A stretch of DNA of 64,000 bases from Gillisella vitis (lineage in GTDB: Bacteria > Pseudomonadota > Alphaproteobacteria > Rhizobiales > Rhizobiaceae). Position numbers and translations under genes: made by a program. The stretch is taken from NCBI RefSeq assembly GCF_021559775.1, contig NZ_CP056048.1, positions 682,001-746,000 on the forward strand, written 5' to 3'. A model generated the notes under the pieces. It saw only the letters and a list, made by a program, of their open reading frames with translations, did not search any database and had not been told where the DNA came from. Positions 35,825 to 46,034 of the stretch are shown here, one piece after another. Every line of letters begins with the position of its first letter. Position 1 is the first letter of the stretch.

Positions 35825-37030
35825 TTACTTGGCGCACTGATCTGAAGGACATCTGAGGCATTCGTCCAACCGCCAATCCAGGTCGCGGGCGAGTGTTTCG
35901 GCATTGCGGCCAATCACGATACTCTGGTGATTGCCGCGCATGTCGATCCACTCTGCGCCCGGCAAGAAAGCCTCCCATATGGTCTTCGGATCGCAATCAA
36001 TCGGTGAACCACCAAGGGCGCGATAGAATGTCAAACGACCGGTATAAAGTCGTGGCCGGTAGAGCCCCTTCATTCTCAGAAGCTGACGGGCCAGTCGATC
36101 ATAGCTGGGAGGGTAATTGCCGATCCATTGCGGCGCCATCGTCGGATAGTCGGGGTGACGGGGATCGCGGAAGCGAAACAGAAACGGGCGGAAATAGCTG
36201 GCAATGCCAGCGGCTCGGGCAGTAATTTTTGTCCATCGGGTGCTGATGGGAAGACCTCCATCACGTCTGGTGTGCCGGTCAGGCGGTATGGCGGCCGGGT
36301 CAAGCCGGGGCTTTACGGTCTTCAGCCGCCGCGTCAAGCGTTTCAGCATGAACCGCGACCAGACGGCTAGCGGCCAGATATACTCGCTTTGGGGTGTGTC
36401 GATCAGGCCGAGAAAGGCGACATCCTGGCCACTGTCTTTCAATGCTCTCGCCAGTTCAAGCGCCAAAACCCCGCCGAAGGAATAGCCCATCAAACAATAG
36501 GGACCGGGAATGTTCGCCTCTCGCAGGGCTGTGAGACAAGTGCGAATTTCATCCTCGACAACAGCCGGGTCACGACTGGTGTTATCGAAGGGCGTCAGGG
36601 ACATGCCAAGAATTCGGCCCGGAAAGTGCAATCGTTGAATGAAGTCCTGTACTTCCAGAAAACAGCTCAAGCCTCCGGCAAAAACGATCAATGTCTTGTC
36701 CGTGGAACCCTTCCTGATTTCGATAATCTTTGGCAGGTTCAAATAGGCCCCATTCTCGATGGCACGGGCAAGCGCCTGCGGACTTGGCCAGAGATAGAAA
36801 CTGTTGACATCCAGTTCTATCGAGGTCTCCCGCCAGAAACGGTCAATGATGCGCAAGGCCCGGTTGATGGTCAGACCGTCTTCCAGCAGATTGTCGTCGG
36901 GCGACACAGCACGTTTCAATTCCTGGCGACAGAGATCGACCAGCAATGCCGTGACATTCATACGAACAGCCCGTTGCCGGCCCAAATCGTCTTCATTTAC
37001 GATCCTCGCAGACATGATCTCGATATCCAT
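35825..37030 (-). CDS. Thioesterase-domain protein with degenerate carrier-like N-terminus
   Basis: A protein of about 401 residues. The C-terminal part is an alpha/beta-hydrolase thioesterase of the NRPS/PKS type: nucleophile Ser184 in GYSFGG, Asp211 in LIDTPQ, and His368 in GNHQSI, so the triad is complete. The first 90 residues resemble a peptidyl carrier domain (SPDDNLLEDG, then RALRIIDRFWRE, then WPSPQALARAIENG), but the phosphopantetheine serine position is Ile55 (canonical GGxSL reads GLTIN). It is a lone gene; no synthetase lies nearby. The start is uncertain: ATG 37030, ATG 37015 and an upstream TTG at 37060 are possible, none with a strong ribosome site. Confidence 0.8.
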   Translation of the reverse strand: MDIEIMSARIVNEDDLGRQRAVRMNVTALLVDLCRQELKRAVSPDDNLLEDGLTINRALRIIDRFWRETSIELDVNSFYLWPSPQALARAIENGAYLNLPKIIEIRKGSTDKTLIVFAGGLSCFLEVQDFIQRLHFPGRILGMSLTPFDNTSRDPAVVEDEIRTCLTALREANIPGPYCLMGYSFGGVLALELARALKDSGQDVAFLGLIDTPQSEYIWPLAVWSRFMLKRLTRRLKTVKPRLDPAAIPPDRHTRRDGGLPISTRWTKITARAAGIASYFRPFLFRFRDPRHPDYPTMAPQWIGNYPPSYDRLARQLLRMKGLYRPRLYTGRLTFYRALGGSPIDCDPKTIWEAFLPGAEWIDMRGNHQSIVIGRNAETLARDLDWRLDECLRCPSDQCAK

Positions 37031-37160
37031 CGCCTTAGGTGGAGAGGATAGCGAGGACAATCACGATGAAGCCAAAAGACCTCGTCGTGGTCTATCTACG
37101 ACATTATGACGTTAATGAGAATGGATTTCACCAAAAAAGTCAGACCACGAGGCGCTGCGT

Positions 37161-37925
37161 TTAGTTTTGTGGCAGGGGGGCTTCGGCAAATGGTCCGCCC
37201 AGCAGGGGACCGATGATCTCGCTTTCGCGGCCCTGGTCCATCGGCGCGTCCTGTGACCGGTCCTGCGCTTTCCAGCCGAGCTTATCGGCGTCGCTACTCA
37301 CCATGCAGCCGCGATCATTGTCGGAGACGCCGTAAACCATCAGGCAGCCGAGCGTCTCGACCTTGAAGGCGCGGTCGACGAGACGGGTCAGGTCATCGGC
37401 ACTGATCCATGTGGTGAGCATGCGGGGGCTGCGCACCGTATCGAAGCAGGAGCCGATGCGCACGGATACCGATTGAATGCCGCATTTGTCGTGATAGGTG
37501 CGGGCCAGCAACTCACCATAGGCCTTGGACAGGCCGTAGAAACTGTCGGGCAGCATTGGCGCGGTCTCATCGATTGGCGCCCCGAACGGGTGTAAGCCGA
37601 CGACATGGTAGGAACTGGCCAGCACGATACGCGGGACGCCAAGGCGTCGGGCCGCTTCGAATATGTGATAGGTGCCGCGAATATTGGCATTGAGCACCGT
37701 TTCGAACGATGCCTCATTGGCCATGCCGCCGAGATGGATGATGCCGTCCACACCTTGCATGACGGCGCATATCGCATCGAAATCGCCGAGATCGGCACCT
37801 TTGATGCCCCGGGCCGTATCGTCATGCAGGTCGCTCAACACCAGGTCATAGCCAAGTGCTGTGAGGCGCGGTGCAAGCGTGGTGCCAATATTGCCGGCGG
37901 CACCGGTGATCAGGAGACGGGTCAT
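37161..37925 (-). CDS. udh: Uronate dehydrogenase
   Basis: NAD-dependent oxidation of galacturonate or glucuronate to the aldaro-lactone. The 254-residue extended-SDR protein has the Rossmann motif GAAGNIG (residues 8-14), NEASFETVLNANIRGTYHIFE, ASSYHVVGLHP and the catalytic Tyr130/Lys134 in SFYGLSKAYGE; FDTVRSPRMLTTWIS is a typical Udh segment. The length and order match the Agrobacterium enzyme as I recall it. ATG 37925 is behind AAGGAG with correct spacing. It lies downstream of the SMP-30 lactonase and sugar-acid transporter genes, separated from them by repeat R2, and fits with kdgD further up. Confidence 0.9.
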   Translation of the reverse strand: MTRLLITGAAGNIGTTLAPRLTALGYDLVLSDLHDDTARGIKGADLGDFDAICAVMQGVDGIIHLGGMANEASFETVLNANIRGTYHIFEAARRLGVPRIVLASSYHVVGLHPFGAPIDETAPMLPDSFYGLSKAYGELLARTYHDKCGIQSVSVRIGSCFDTVRSPRMLTTWISADDLTRLVDRAFKVETLGCLMVYGVSDNDRGCMVSSDADKLGWKAQDRSQDAPMDQGRESEIIGPLLGGPFAEAPLPQN

Positions 37926-37943
37926 CAAACACTCCTTGCCTAG

Positions 37944-38050
37944 AGTCTGTCTCCCAAAAGTGGTTTCCGGTTTTGGGGTAAAGACATGCGTATAAACAAA
38001 AACCTAAAGCACATTCTATGAGAGCGATTAAGCGGAAAGTGCTTTAGGTC
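37944..38050. repeat. Rhizobial intergenic repeat R2 with stem
   Basis: The left part (AAAAGTGGTTTCCGGTTTTGG) resembles the core of repeat R1. The right part forms a perfect 11-bp stem, ACCTAAAGCAC (38002-38012) with GTGCTTTAGGT (38039-38049), around a 26-base loop. It fills the gap between udh and the SMP-30 gene and could process or end the message. Confidence 0.6.
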
Positions 38051-38062
38051 AAATGGCAGGGC

Positions 38063-38923
38063 TCAAGCGATATAGCCGTCCGGTTTGCGCCCAGCTACCG
38101 GCAGATCGACCGCAAAGACCAGGCCCGCGAACGCATTGCCTTCTCCCCCCGGTTTCAGGCTGGTGATGAAAGCCGTTCTGAAATCCGGCCCGCCAAAGGT
38201 GATATTGGTCGGATTGGTGGTGGGCACATGGATGACCATATCGGGGCGGCCTTTGGGATCAAGTCGCAGCACGCGCCCGCTATCGGAGGCGGCGATCCAG
38301 TAAAAACCGTCCTCGTCCACCGCTGCGCCATCTGGGCGCCCGCCGATCTCGGACAGGTCCGCGAAGAGCTGTGGGGGCTCCAGTGGCATGCCATCACTGT
38401 CAAGCTCAATTGTCCAGACGCTAGCAAGGGTGGGATGGCTGTCAGACACGTAAAGTCGCTTGCCATCGGGCGAAAAGGCAAGACCATTCAAGGTGCGAAA
38501 GCCGTCGCGCACCACGCGAACCTGCCCTTTGTCGATGCAGAAAAGCCGCCCGAGATGGGCACGATGCGGCTCTATACTGCCGCACCAGAAGCGCCCAGCC
38601 GGATCGGCGATGCCGTCATTCATGCGGGTGCCGGGCGCGGCAGTGAAAGGAGAATGCAGCAGTTTTCGGTTCAGCTGGTCGCCATCCAGCGAGAGATATT
38701 CGAACCCGCATGAGGTTCCAGCAATAAAGCCATCGCCGCATGGTGCGATGGAGGCAAGCGCGCCATCCAGCACCCAGCGTTTCAAGCTGGCATCTTGCGG
38801 ATCGAAGCGCAGCAGGCCGCCTGCCTCGATGTCGCAATACCAGAGCGCGTCACCATGCCATAGCGGGCTTTCTGCCACGGTGACGGCTGGAATATCAAGC
38901 GGTTGCGCGGTAAATTCTCTCAT
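38063..38923 (-). CDS. SMP-30/gluconolactonase family protein, probable aldarolactonase
   Basis: A 286-residue six-bladed propeller lactonase of the SMP-30/LRE type. Divalent-metal and catalytic positions are visible in AESPLWHGDALWYCDIEAG (Glu), GTRMNDGIADPAGRFWCGS (Asn, Asp), FRTLNGLAFSPDGKRLYVSDS (Asn, Asp) and PDGAAVDEDGFYWIAAS. In this position it likely opens the lactone made by Udh to glucarate or galactarate. The start codon overlaps the stop of the upstream transporter ATPase (ATGA), so it is in that operon. A paralogue lies at 61839. Confidence 0.88.
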   Translation of the reverse strand: MREFTAQPLDIPAVTVAESPLWHGDALWYCDIEAGGLLRFDPQDASLKRWVLDGALASIAPCGDGFIAGTSCGFEYLSLDGDQLNRKLLHSPFTAAPGTRMNDGIADPAGRFWCGSIEPHRAHLGRLFCIDKGQVRVVRDGFRTLNGLAFSPDGKRLYVSDSHPTLASVWTIELDSDGMPLEPPQLFADLSEIGGRPDGAAVDEDGFYWIAASDSGRVLRLDPKGRPDMVIHVPTTNPTNITFGGPDFRTAFITSLKPGGEGNAFAGLVFAVDLPVAGRKPDGYIA

Positions 38924-40626
38924 TGCACCCCCATCGCCTGCGGCATGATCAGCGGTTTGCGCCGTCTCGACATATCGGGCTGTGGCACTGAGGCGATCAG
39001 CTTTTGGGTATAGGGATGCTGCGGCCGCAGGCAGATGTCGTCGGCATCGCCCATTTCGACAATCTTGCCCTTTTGCATCACCGCAACCCGGTCGCAGAAA
39101 TAGCGCACAACGGTAATGTCATGGCTGATGAAGATGAAGCTGATGCCAAGCTCGGCGCGCAATTCGGCCAGTAGATCGAGAACCTGATGGCGCAGCGACA
39201 CGTCCAGCGCCGAGGTCGGCTCATCGGCAATAATCAGCCGTGGATTGGGCGCGATGGCGCGGGCGATGGAAATACGCTGACGCTGGCCACCCGAAAAGGC
39301 ATGCGGATAACGGTTGATGGCATTGGTCGGCAGGCCAACGCGGTCGAGCAGATATTCCACCCGCTCCCGCATCTGGGTTGTGGTCAGTCCCATCATCCGC
39401 ATCGGCTCGGCGATGGTTTCAAACACCGTCATGCGTGGATTGAGCGAAGAATGTGGGTCCTGAAACACCATGCGCATTTCCGTATAGAGATGACGCATGG
39501 TGTTGCGCGATGCTTTGGCGATGTCAACGTCTTGCCCGTTGGCATCGGCATAATGCACATGGCCAGCCGTGGGCTTGTAGATTTGCAGCATAGTGCGGCC
39601 AAGCGTGGTCTTGCCCGAACCGCTTTCCCCGACAATGCCAAGGGTTTCGCCGGGCGCCAGCGTCAGGCTGACCCCGTCGATAGCCTTAACGCCGAATGTC
39701 TGTTTCACTCCCCAGCGACGGCGCGAACCGAACTGCAAGTGCAGGTCGGAAACCTCCATCAGCGGCTTGGCGGCGGCAGGCAGCGTGCGCTTGGGAAGGG
39801 GCGTTTCCAGCTTCAGCACGGCACCCAGAAGTGCTGCTGTATAGGCGGCAGCCGGGCGGCGCAGAACCTGTTCGGCCAGCCCTTCCTCGACCTTTTCGCC
39901 GCGATACATCACCATCACCCGGTCGGCAATTTCCGCTACGACGCCGATGTCATGGGTGATGAACAGCACGGCCATGCCGCGGTCGCGCTGAAGCGAGACG
40001 ATCAGGTCGAGAATCTCGGCCTGGGTGGTGACGTCGAGCGCCGTGGTCGGCTCATCGGCAATCAAAAGGCGTGGATTGCAGGACAGCGCCATAGCGATCA
40101 TGGCGCGTTGGCGCATGCCGCCTGAATATTCGAAAGGATAGCGGTCGATGGCCGTTTCCGGGTCGGGAATCCGCACCTGGCGCAACAGGTCTATGGCGCG
40201 GACGCGCGCCTCAGCCTTGTCCATTTTCTCATGCAGCAGGATCGCTTCGATGATCTGCTCGCCGATCCGATGTACGGGCGATAGCGAGGTCATCGGCTCC
40301 TGAAAGATCATGGCGATCTGGCCGCCTCGGATCGATTGCATGTCCTGGCTGGAAGACTTGAGCTTGGCGATGTCGCGGTCCGCTTTGCCGTTTTCGCCAG
40401 CGAGAAGGATCTCACCCGATGTCAGGCGACCCGGATCGGCCAGCAGTTTCAAGATGGCGCGGGCGGTAACGCTTTTGCCCGAGCCGCTTTCGCCCAGCAC
40501 GCAAAGGGTTTCGCCTTCATAGACATCGAAGGAGACATTGCGGACGGCCTGGATAACCTGGCGATGCACGGGAAATTCGACGCTGAGGTTCTTGACCTGC
40601 AAGAGGGGCTTTACGTTCGATGTCAT
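38920..40626 (-). CDS. Opp-family ABC transporter ATPase, two nucleotide-binding domains fused
   Basis: A 568-residue DppD-DppF fusion. Domain 1: [36 protein letters not shown]. Domain 2 starts near residue 290: [36 protein letters not shown]. All nucleotide-binding residues are intact. C-terminal HPYTQKLI marks the oligopeptide/nickel subfamily. It is nine bases after the permease stop, with GAGGTAACTCC as ribosome site, and overlaps the SMP-30 gene by four bases. A paralogue at 2889 serves the other Opp-type system in this window. Linkage to udh, lactonase and kdgD suggests that this importer handles uronates or their oligomers, not peptides. Confidence 0.94.
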   Translation of the reverse strand: MTSNVKPLLQVKNLSVEFPVHRQVIQAVRNVSFDVYEGETLCVLGESGSGKSVTARAILKLLADPGRLTSGEILLAGENGKADRDIAKLKSSSQDMQSIRGGQIAMIFQEPMTSLSPVHRIGEQIIEAILLHEKMDKAEARVRAIDLLRQVRIPDPETAIDRYPFEYSGGMRQRAMIAMALSCNPRLLIADEPTTALDVTTQAEILDLIVSLQRDRGMAVLFITHDIGVVAEIADRVMVMYRGEKVEEGLAEQVLRRPAAAYTAALLGAVLKLETPLPKRTLPAAAKPLMEVSDLHLQFGSRRRWGVKQTFGVKAIDGVSLTLAPGETLGIVGESGSGKTTLGRTMLQIYKPTAGHVHYADANGQDVDIAKASRNTMRHLYTEMRMVFQDPHSSLNPRMTVFETIAEPMRMMGLTTTQMRERVEYLLDRVGLPTNAINRYPHAFSGGQRQRISIARAIAPNPRLIIADEPTSALDVSLRHQVLDLLAELRAELGISFIFISHDITVVRYFCDRVAVMQKGKIVEMGDADDICLRPQHPYTQKLIASVPQPDMSRRRKPLIMPQAMGVQ

Positions 40627-40635
40627 GGAGTTACC

Positions 40636-41799
40636 TCATGCATAGGGATCGGCTGCATCGCGCAGGCCGTCGCCAAGGAAGTTCAGGCTGAGGACTGCGA
40701 CCACCACCGCCACACCGGGTGCCAATAGCCACGGAGCCTGGGTCAACGCCCGCAGGTTTTGGGCATCCTGAAGCAGCACGCCCCAGCTGACGATGGGCGG
40801 TTGCAGGCCAAGGCCTAGGAAGCTCAGCGATGTCTCGGCAAGGATCATCGTCGGGATTGCCAGTGTTACGGCGGCGATGATGTGGCTGGTGAAGGAAGGC
40901 ATCATATGACGTCCGATCACCCGCATTTCACTGGCCCCGTCCAGCCGTGCGGCGGTGACGAAATCCTCGGTGCGCAAGGACAGGAATCGGCCTCGCACCA
41001 CCCGCGCCATTTCTGTCCAGCCGATCAGCGAGAGAATGACCAGGATAACGAAATAGACCTTGAGCGACGACCAGTCCTTCGGCATGGCGGCGGCCAGCCC
41101 CAGCCACAGCGGAATGGTCGGGATGGAGCGGATAAACTCGATGGTGCGCTGGATGACGCTATCGATCATCCCGCCGAAATAGCCGGATATGCCGCCCAGG
41201 ATCAGGCCGATCACCAGGCTGAGAAACACGCCGATCAGGCCAATCGACATGGAAATCCGTGTGCCATAGATGACGCGCGACAGGAGATCGCGGCCAAGCC
41301 GGTCGGCACCCAGAATATAGAAAGGCTTGGTATGATCGAGCGGGCCGATGAAGTGCAGATTAGTGGTGAACAGGCCCCACATGTCATAGCTTTCGCCACG
41401 GGCAAAAAACTCGATGGGGATGATCGCATTGTCATCCACCTGGAAAACCCGGGTGAAGGATTTCGGATCGACCACATTCTTATAGCCCTTCACATGCGGC
41501 AGGAATTTGCCATCGTGAAACAGGCTGATCGGTTGCGGCGGCGCGAATGTATATTGCGGCTTGAAGGTTGTCGGCAGGGTTGGCGACAGGAATTCTGCGA
41601 AAATCGCCAGGAAATAGATCGCTGCCGTAGCGATCAGGCCAATCATCGCCAGCTTGTGGCGGCGGAACTTGAACCACATCAACGCCCATTGCGAGGAGAC
41701 CACCATGCGGTCGCCGGTTGTCTGATTGTCCAGCAAGGGTTCTTTTGGCGTGCCAGCGCCTGTCGTGGCTTGGGGCAGGGGGGAAGATGTTACGCTCAT
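40636..41799 (-). CDS. Opp-family ABC transporter permease (DppC/OppC-like, long form)
   Basis: Inner-membrane permease of 387 residues, longer than usual DppC because of a large loop after the first helix (LIATAAIYFLAIFAEFL, then about 110 residues with PTTFKPQYTFAPPQPISLFHDGKF). The core contains ILGADRLGRDLLSRVIYGTR, GGMIDSVIQRTIEFIRSIPTIP, the coupling loop RLDGASEMRVIGRHMMPS and GLGLQPPIVSWGVLLQDAQ. Such long forms occur in Opp-like systems devoted to plant sugars and acids. It overlaps the DppB-like gene by four bases. Confidence 0.93.
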   Translation of the reverse strand: MSVTSSPLPQATTGAGTPKEPLLDNQTTGDRMVVSSQWALMWFKFRRHKLAMIGLIATAAIYFLAIFAEFLSPTLPTTFKPQYTFAPPQPISLFHDGKFLPHVKGYKNVVDPKSFTRVFQVDDNAIIPIEFFARGESYDMWGLFTTNLHFIGPLDHTKPFYILGADRLGRDLLSRVIYGTRISMSIGLIGVFLSLVIGLILGGISGYFGGMIDSVIQRTIEFIRSIPTIPLWLGLAAAMPKDWSSLKVYFVILVILSLIGWTEMARVVRGRFLSLRTEDFVTAARLDGASEMRVIGRHMMPSFTSHIIAAVTLAIPTMILAETSLSFLGLGLQPPIVSWGVLLQDAQNLRALTQAPWLLAPGVAVVVAVLSLNFLGDGLRDAADPYA

Positions 41800-42779
41800 G
41801 TCAGACGAATCCTTGGATCGACGATGGCAAGCAGGATGTCGGACAGCAGCGTACCGACCAGGACCAGGCCACCGGTCATCAGCAGGAAGGCACCGGCCAG
41901 GTACATGTCCTGGGATTTCAGCGCCTGCAAGAGAAGAGGTCCGGCGGTGGGCAGGTTCATCACAGTGGAGACGATCAACTCGCCGGAAATCAGGGTCGGC
42001 AATACCCAGCCGACGGTGGAAATGAAGGGATTAATGGCAACGCGCACCGGATAGCGCAGGATCGCCCGTCTTTCTGGCAGCCCTTTGGCAAGGGCCGCTT
42101 CCACATAAGGCTTGCGCAATTCGTCAAGCAGATTGGCGCGCATGACGCGGATCAGCGCCGCCGTGCCGCTGGCCCCCAGGATGATCACGGGGATCCAGAC
42201 ATGCTTGAGAAAATCCCCGATTCGGGCCAATGACCAGGGCGCATTGGCGAATTCCGGCGAGAACAGCCCACCGACGCTCTGGCCGAAGTGAATGGTCGCC
42301 ACATACATCAGCAGGATGGCCAGCAGGAAATTCGGGATTGCCATGCCGATAAAGCCCAGCAGGGTGAAAAGGTAGTCGCCCGGAGAGTATTTGCGCACGG
42401 CGGAGTAGATGCCGATCGGCAGGGCCGTCAGCCAGACGAACATCAGGGTGATGAAGGCGACCAGCGCCGTCATCCCCATCCGCTGCATCACCAATTGGCT
42501 GACAGGCTGGTTCCACTCGAAGGAATAGCCGAAATCGCCATGCATCACGCCGCCAATCCAGTGGACATATTGCAGCACGACCGGCTCGCCAATGCCATAG
42601 CGCTGGCGCAGGGTCTCCAACTGGGCAGGAGACATGGTGTCGCCGGTTTCAGCCGCCTGGGCGGCCAGCGTCGAGACAAAATCGCCGGGCGGCAACTGGA
42701 TCACCACGAAGGTCAGAAGCGAAATGGCAAACATGGCTGGGATCATACCCAGCACGCGCAATGTGATGAACCGTAACAT
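41796..42779 (-). CDS. Opp-family ABC transporter permease (DppB-like)
   Basis: Inner-membrane permease of 327 residues. The start LRFITLRVLGMIPAMFAISLLTF leads into VVIQLPPGDFVSTLAAQAAETGD, the usual DppB loop, then VLQYVHWIGGVMHGDFGYSFEW and the coupling region LPERRAILRYPVRVAINP. ATG 42779 follows AAGGAT; an open frame to 42932 upstream runs through a hairpin and is rejected. A 218-base gap with a strong stem separates it from the binding-protein gene. Confidence 0.93.
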   Translation of the reverse strand: MLRFITLRVLGMIPAMFAISLLTFVVIQLPPGDFVSTLAAQAAETGDTMSPAQLETLRQRYGIGEPVVLQYVHWIGGVMHGDFGYSFEWNQPVSQLVMQRMGMTALVAFITLMFVWLTALPIGIYSAVRKYSPGDYLFTLLGFIGMAIPNFLLAILLMYVATIHFGQSVGGLFSPEFANAPWSLARIGDFLKHVWIPVIILGASGTAALIRVMRANLLDELRKPYVEAALAKGLPERRAILRYPVRVAINPFISTVGWVLPTLISGELIVSTVMNLPTAGPLLLQALKSQDMYLAGAFLLMTGGLVLVGTLLSDILLAIVDPRIRLT

Positions 42780-42855
42780 CGACGATCCTTTCCGGGGTCT
42801 TGCGTTCCTGTCCGTTGAGATCGGCAGGGGGAGGCGGTGTGACCAAAAGCTTTGT

Positions 42856-42917
42856 CTTCGGGGCGCCGGCCGAGCAGCGCAAGGTTGGGCAAGCGCCACA
42901 CGGACGACGCCCCGAAG
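42856..42917. other. Stem-loop between binding-protein and permease genes
   Basis: CTTCGGGGCG (42856-42865) and CGCCCCGAAG (42908-42917) form a perfect 10-bp G+C-rich stem with a 42-base loop. In transporter operons such stems often protect the abundant binding-protein message or partly end transcription, which would give more binding protein than permease. Confidence 0.6.
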
Positions 42918-42935
42918 TCGGGAGGAGCTCACTTT

Positions 42936-43001
42936 GAGTTTGCCTTAGGAAAAGTGGAAACCGGCTTTCCCGAAAAGACAAACGAAAACAAAAGGCTCTA
43001 G
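42936..43001 (+). repeat. Rhizobial intergenic repeat R1, copy 2
   Basis: Shares AAAAGTGGAAACCGGCTTTC and CGAAAAGACAAACGAAAA with copies 1 and 3. The last bases supply the TAG stop codon (42998-43000) of the binding-protein gene. Confidence 0.7.
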
Positions 43002-44914
43002 TTCTGGATGAACCATTGCTCGGTATTGCTGGGTGCCGGGCTTGGATAGACCCAGGAGGTCGGCGCATTGTTCATCACGTTGTGCAGGTTCTTGGCCTTG
43101 ACGGCGAAGCCAGCGGGCGGTGTCGAAATCGCAATCGTGTAGAACTGGTCGGCGGCAATATCGAGAATCTGCTGGAACAGCGCCGTCTGCTTGGCCTGAT
43201 CGGTGGTACCCTTGATCTGGTTATAGAGATCCCACTGTTTCTTGACCGGCTCCGGCGGCTCTTCTCCGCCTTGCATCTTCAGATAAGCCTTGCCCCAGGC
43301 GACCGCATAGTTGGATTCAATCGAGACCGGCATATAGAGGCGCGGATCAAGCAGGGCATCGACGCCATACCCTTCGCCGGTCCACAGTGCCACGTCATGG
43401 TCGTTATTGTTCTTGACCTCATAGAACCGCGTGCGGTCCATCGATTGGAAGCGCGCATCGACGCCAACGGCCTGCCAGTAGCGAATGACCAGTTCGGCAA
43501 CATCGCCCCAGTTGGACAGCGCCGCAGGCGTGATGACGGTAAAGGTCAGGCGTTTGCCATCAGGGCGAAGCCGGAAGCCATCGGCATCCTTCTTGTCGAG
43601 GCCGATGCTGTCGAGCAGCTTGTTGGCCTTGTCAGGGTCGTAATCGAGATATTGATGCGCCAGCCGGTCATTGGCGTAGAGGGTGTTTTCGTTTGGCGCC
43701 ACCTGTTTCGGCTGCGTCAGGCCCAGATAAATCGCATCGATGACCGATTTGCGATCAATGGCGATACTCATCGCCACCCGGAAATCCTTGTTGCCGAAGA
43801 TCTTGCGCATCTCCGGGTCCTTATGGGTCATATTGAAGGAAAAGGACGTGTCCGCACCCTGGCCGGTAATCCGGTCGATCAACTCGTACCCACCCTTGTC
43901 CGCGCCTTCGTTCAAGACTGGACGGTTCTGGTTCACACCGATATGGCGTTCCTGATAGTTGATCTTGCCGGCAATCGCCGCCAGTAGCACGGTCTGCACA
44001 TCTGAATTGACGCTATAGCGGGCGCCATCGAGATAAGGCAGCTGGTTGCCCGCCGGATCGACCTTCCAGTAATAGGGATTGCGCTCAAACGTCACCTGGG
44101 TGGCGCCGGACACATAGGGGTCCTTGATCTTCCAGGGGCCGAGCACGGGCATGTCTGGATTGCGCCAGCGCTGTACCTGCTCGATTTCCAATCCGCATTT
44201 GTTGGTCAGATGCTCGATCCAGCTGGCATCACCGGCATCCTTTGCCAGCTTTTCGGCATCCGGATTGAATTTCGGCATGAACTGGCCGCAATATTGCTTC
44301 GACATCAAGGTGAGCTGCGTGCCGAACACGCCCGCGACATTCATGAGGAACAGGCCGTTCGGGCCGGAGAATTTGATGGTGACGCTGGTTGGGCTGTTGA
44401 CGGTCGCCACCGGCAGCTTGCCCCCCACCAGCATCCAGGCGGGCTTGGCCGGAAACAGCTTGTCGTCGGGAAGCACGTCATTGACCATGAAGGCGATGTC
44501 TTCGGCGGTGAAATCCATGCCGTTCGACCATTTCATGCCCTTGCGCAATTCGAAGGTGAAGGTCGTGGCATCATCGCTGGCTTTGTAGGAGGTGGCGACA
44601 TTGGGAATGATCTTGCCCGACCATTCCCGGTCCCAGGCCATCAGCGGCTCGTAGCCCGTCAGCTTGGCCAGTGCGTTGCGGTCATTGCCGCCCACCAATC
44701 CGCCGGTCTGGTAGCCGCCATAGACGCCGACACGTTCGACCATGTCCTCGACACGCGGATTTTCTGGCAGACGTTTTTCGACCGGTGGCAATTTGCCTTC
44801 CTTGACCAGCGCATCAAGCTGCGGCGCCTGATGATAGTCCTGGGCAATCGCCATGACCGGCATGCCCACCAGTGCGGCAAGCGCTACTGTGGCAAGCAGT
44901 TTTCTGGTCTTCAT
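42998..44914 (-). CDS. Large Opp-family ABC transporter substrate-binding protein
   Basis: Periplasmic SBP_bac_5 protein of 638 residues with a Sec signal (KTRKLLATVALAALVGMPVM, cut near AIA-Q). It has FTFELRKGMKWSNGMDFTAEDIAFM, GPWKIKDPYVSGATQVTFERNPYYWKVD-type segments and DFRVAMSIAIDRKSVIDAIYLG. It is about 100 residues longer than dipeptide-binding proteins, as in AgpA-type proteins that bind plant oligosaccharides. GGGAGG precedes the ATG. Lying between kdgD and its permeases, it probably binds a uronic acid, aldarate or oligouronide; that is inference from context. Confidence 0.92.
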   Translation of the reverse strand: MKTRKLLATVALAALVGMPVMAIAQDYHQAPQLDALVKEGKLPPVEKRLPENPRVEDMVERVGVYGGYQTGGLVGGNDRNALAKLTGYEPLMAWDREWSGKIIPNVATSYKASDDATTFTFELRKGMKWSNGMDFTAEDIAFMVNDVLPDDKLFPAKPAWMLVGGKLPVATVNSPTSVTIKFSGPNGLFLMNVAGVFGTQLTLMSKQYCGQFMPKFNPDAEKLAKDAGDASWIEHLTNKCGLEIEQVQRWRNPDMPVLGPWKIKDPYVSGATQVTFERNPYYWKVDPAGNQLPYLDGARYSVNSDVQTVLLAAIAGKINYQERHIGVNQNRPVLNEGADKGGYELIDRITGQGADTSFSFNMTHKDPEMRKIFGNKDFRVAMSIAIDRKSVIDAIYLGLTQPKQVAPNENTLYANDRLAHQYLDYDPDKANKLLDSIGLDKKDADGFRLRPDGKRLTFTVITPAALSNWGDVAELVIRYWQAVGVDARFQSMDRTRFYEVKNNNDHDVALWTGEGYGVDALLDPRLYMPVSIESNYAVAWGKAYLKMQGGEEPPEPVKKQWDLYNQIKGTTDQAKQTALFQQILDIAADQFYTIAISTPPAGFAVKAKNLHNVMNNAPTSWVYPSPAPSNTEQWFIQN

Positions 44915-45026
44915 CGTGTTTTTCCTCCCGAAGAAATATCTTTTATGATGGGTCGAAGTCACTTTGCTGCATTCGCAAGCCAAACAAGACAGACGCTCCC
45001 GGGCCTATCCTGTTGGCTGTTGTTTC

Positions 45027-45950
<924 letters not shown>

Positions 45951-46034
45951 TCAACTGCTCCGTGCCACACGATCTTCTTCGCGAAAGACTTGAACGGGCA
46001 CCTATCCTCGTGCTTTATAATGACTGCAACCGAG

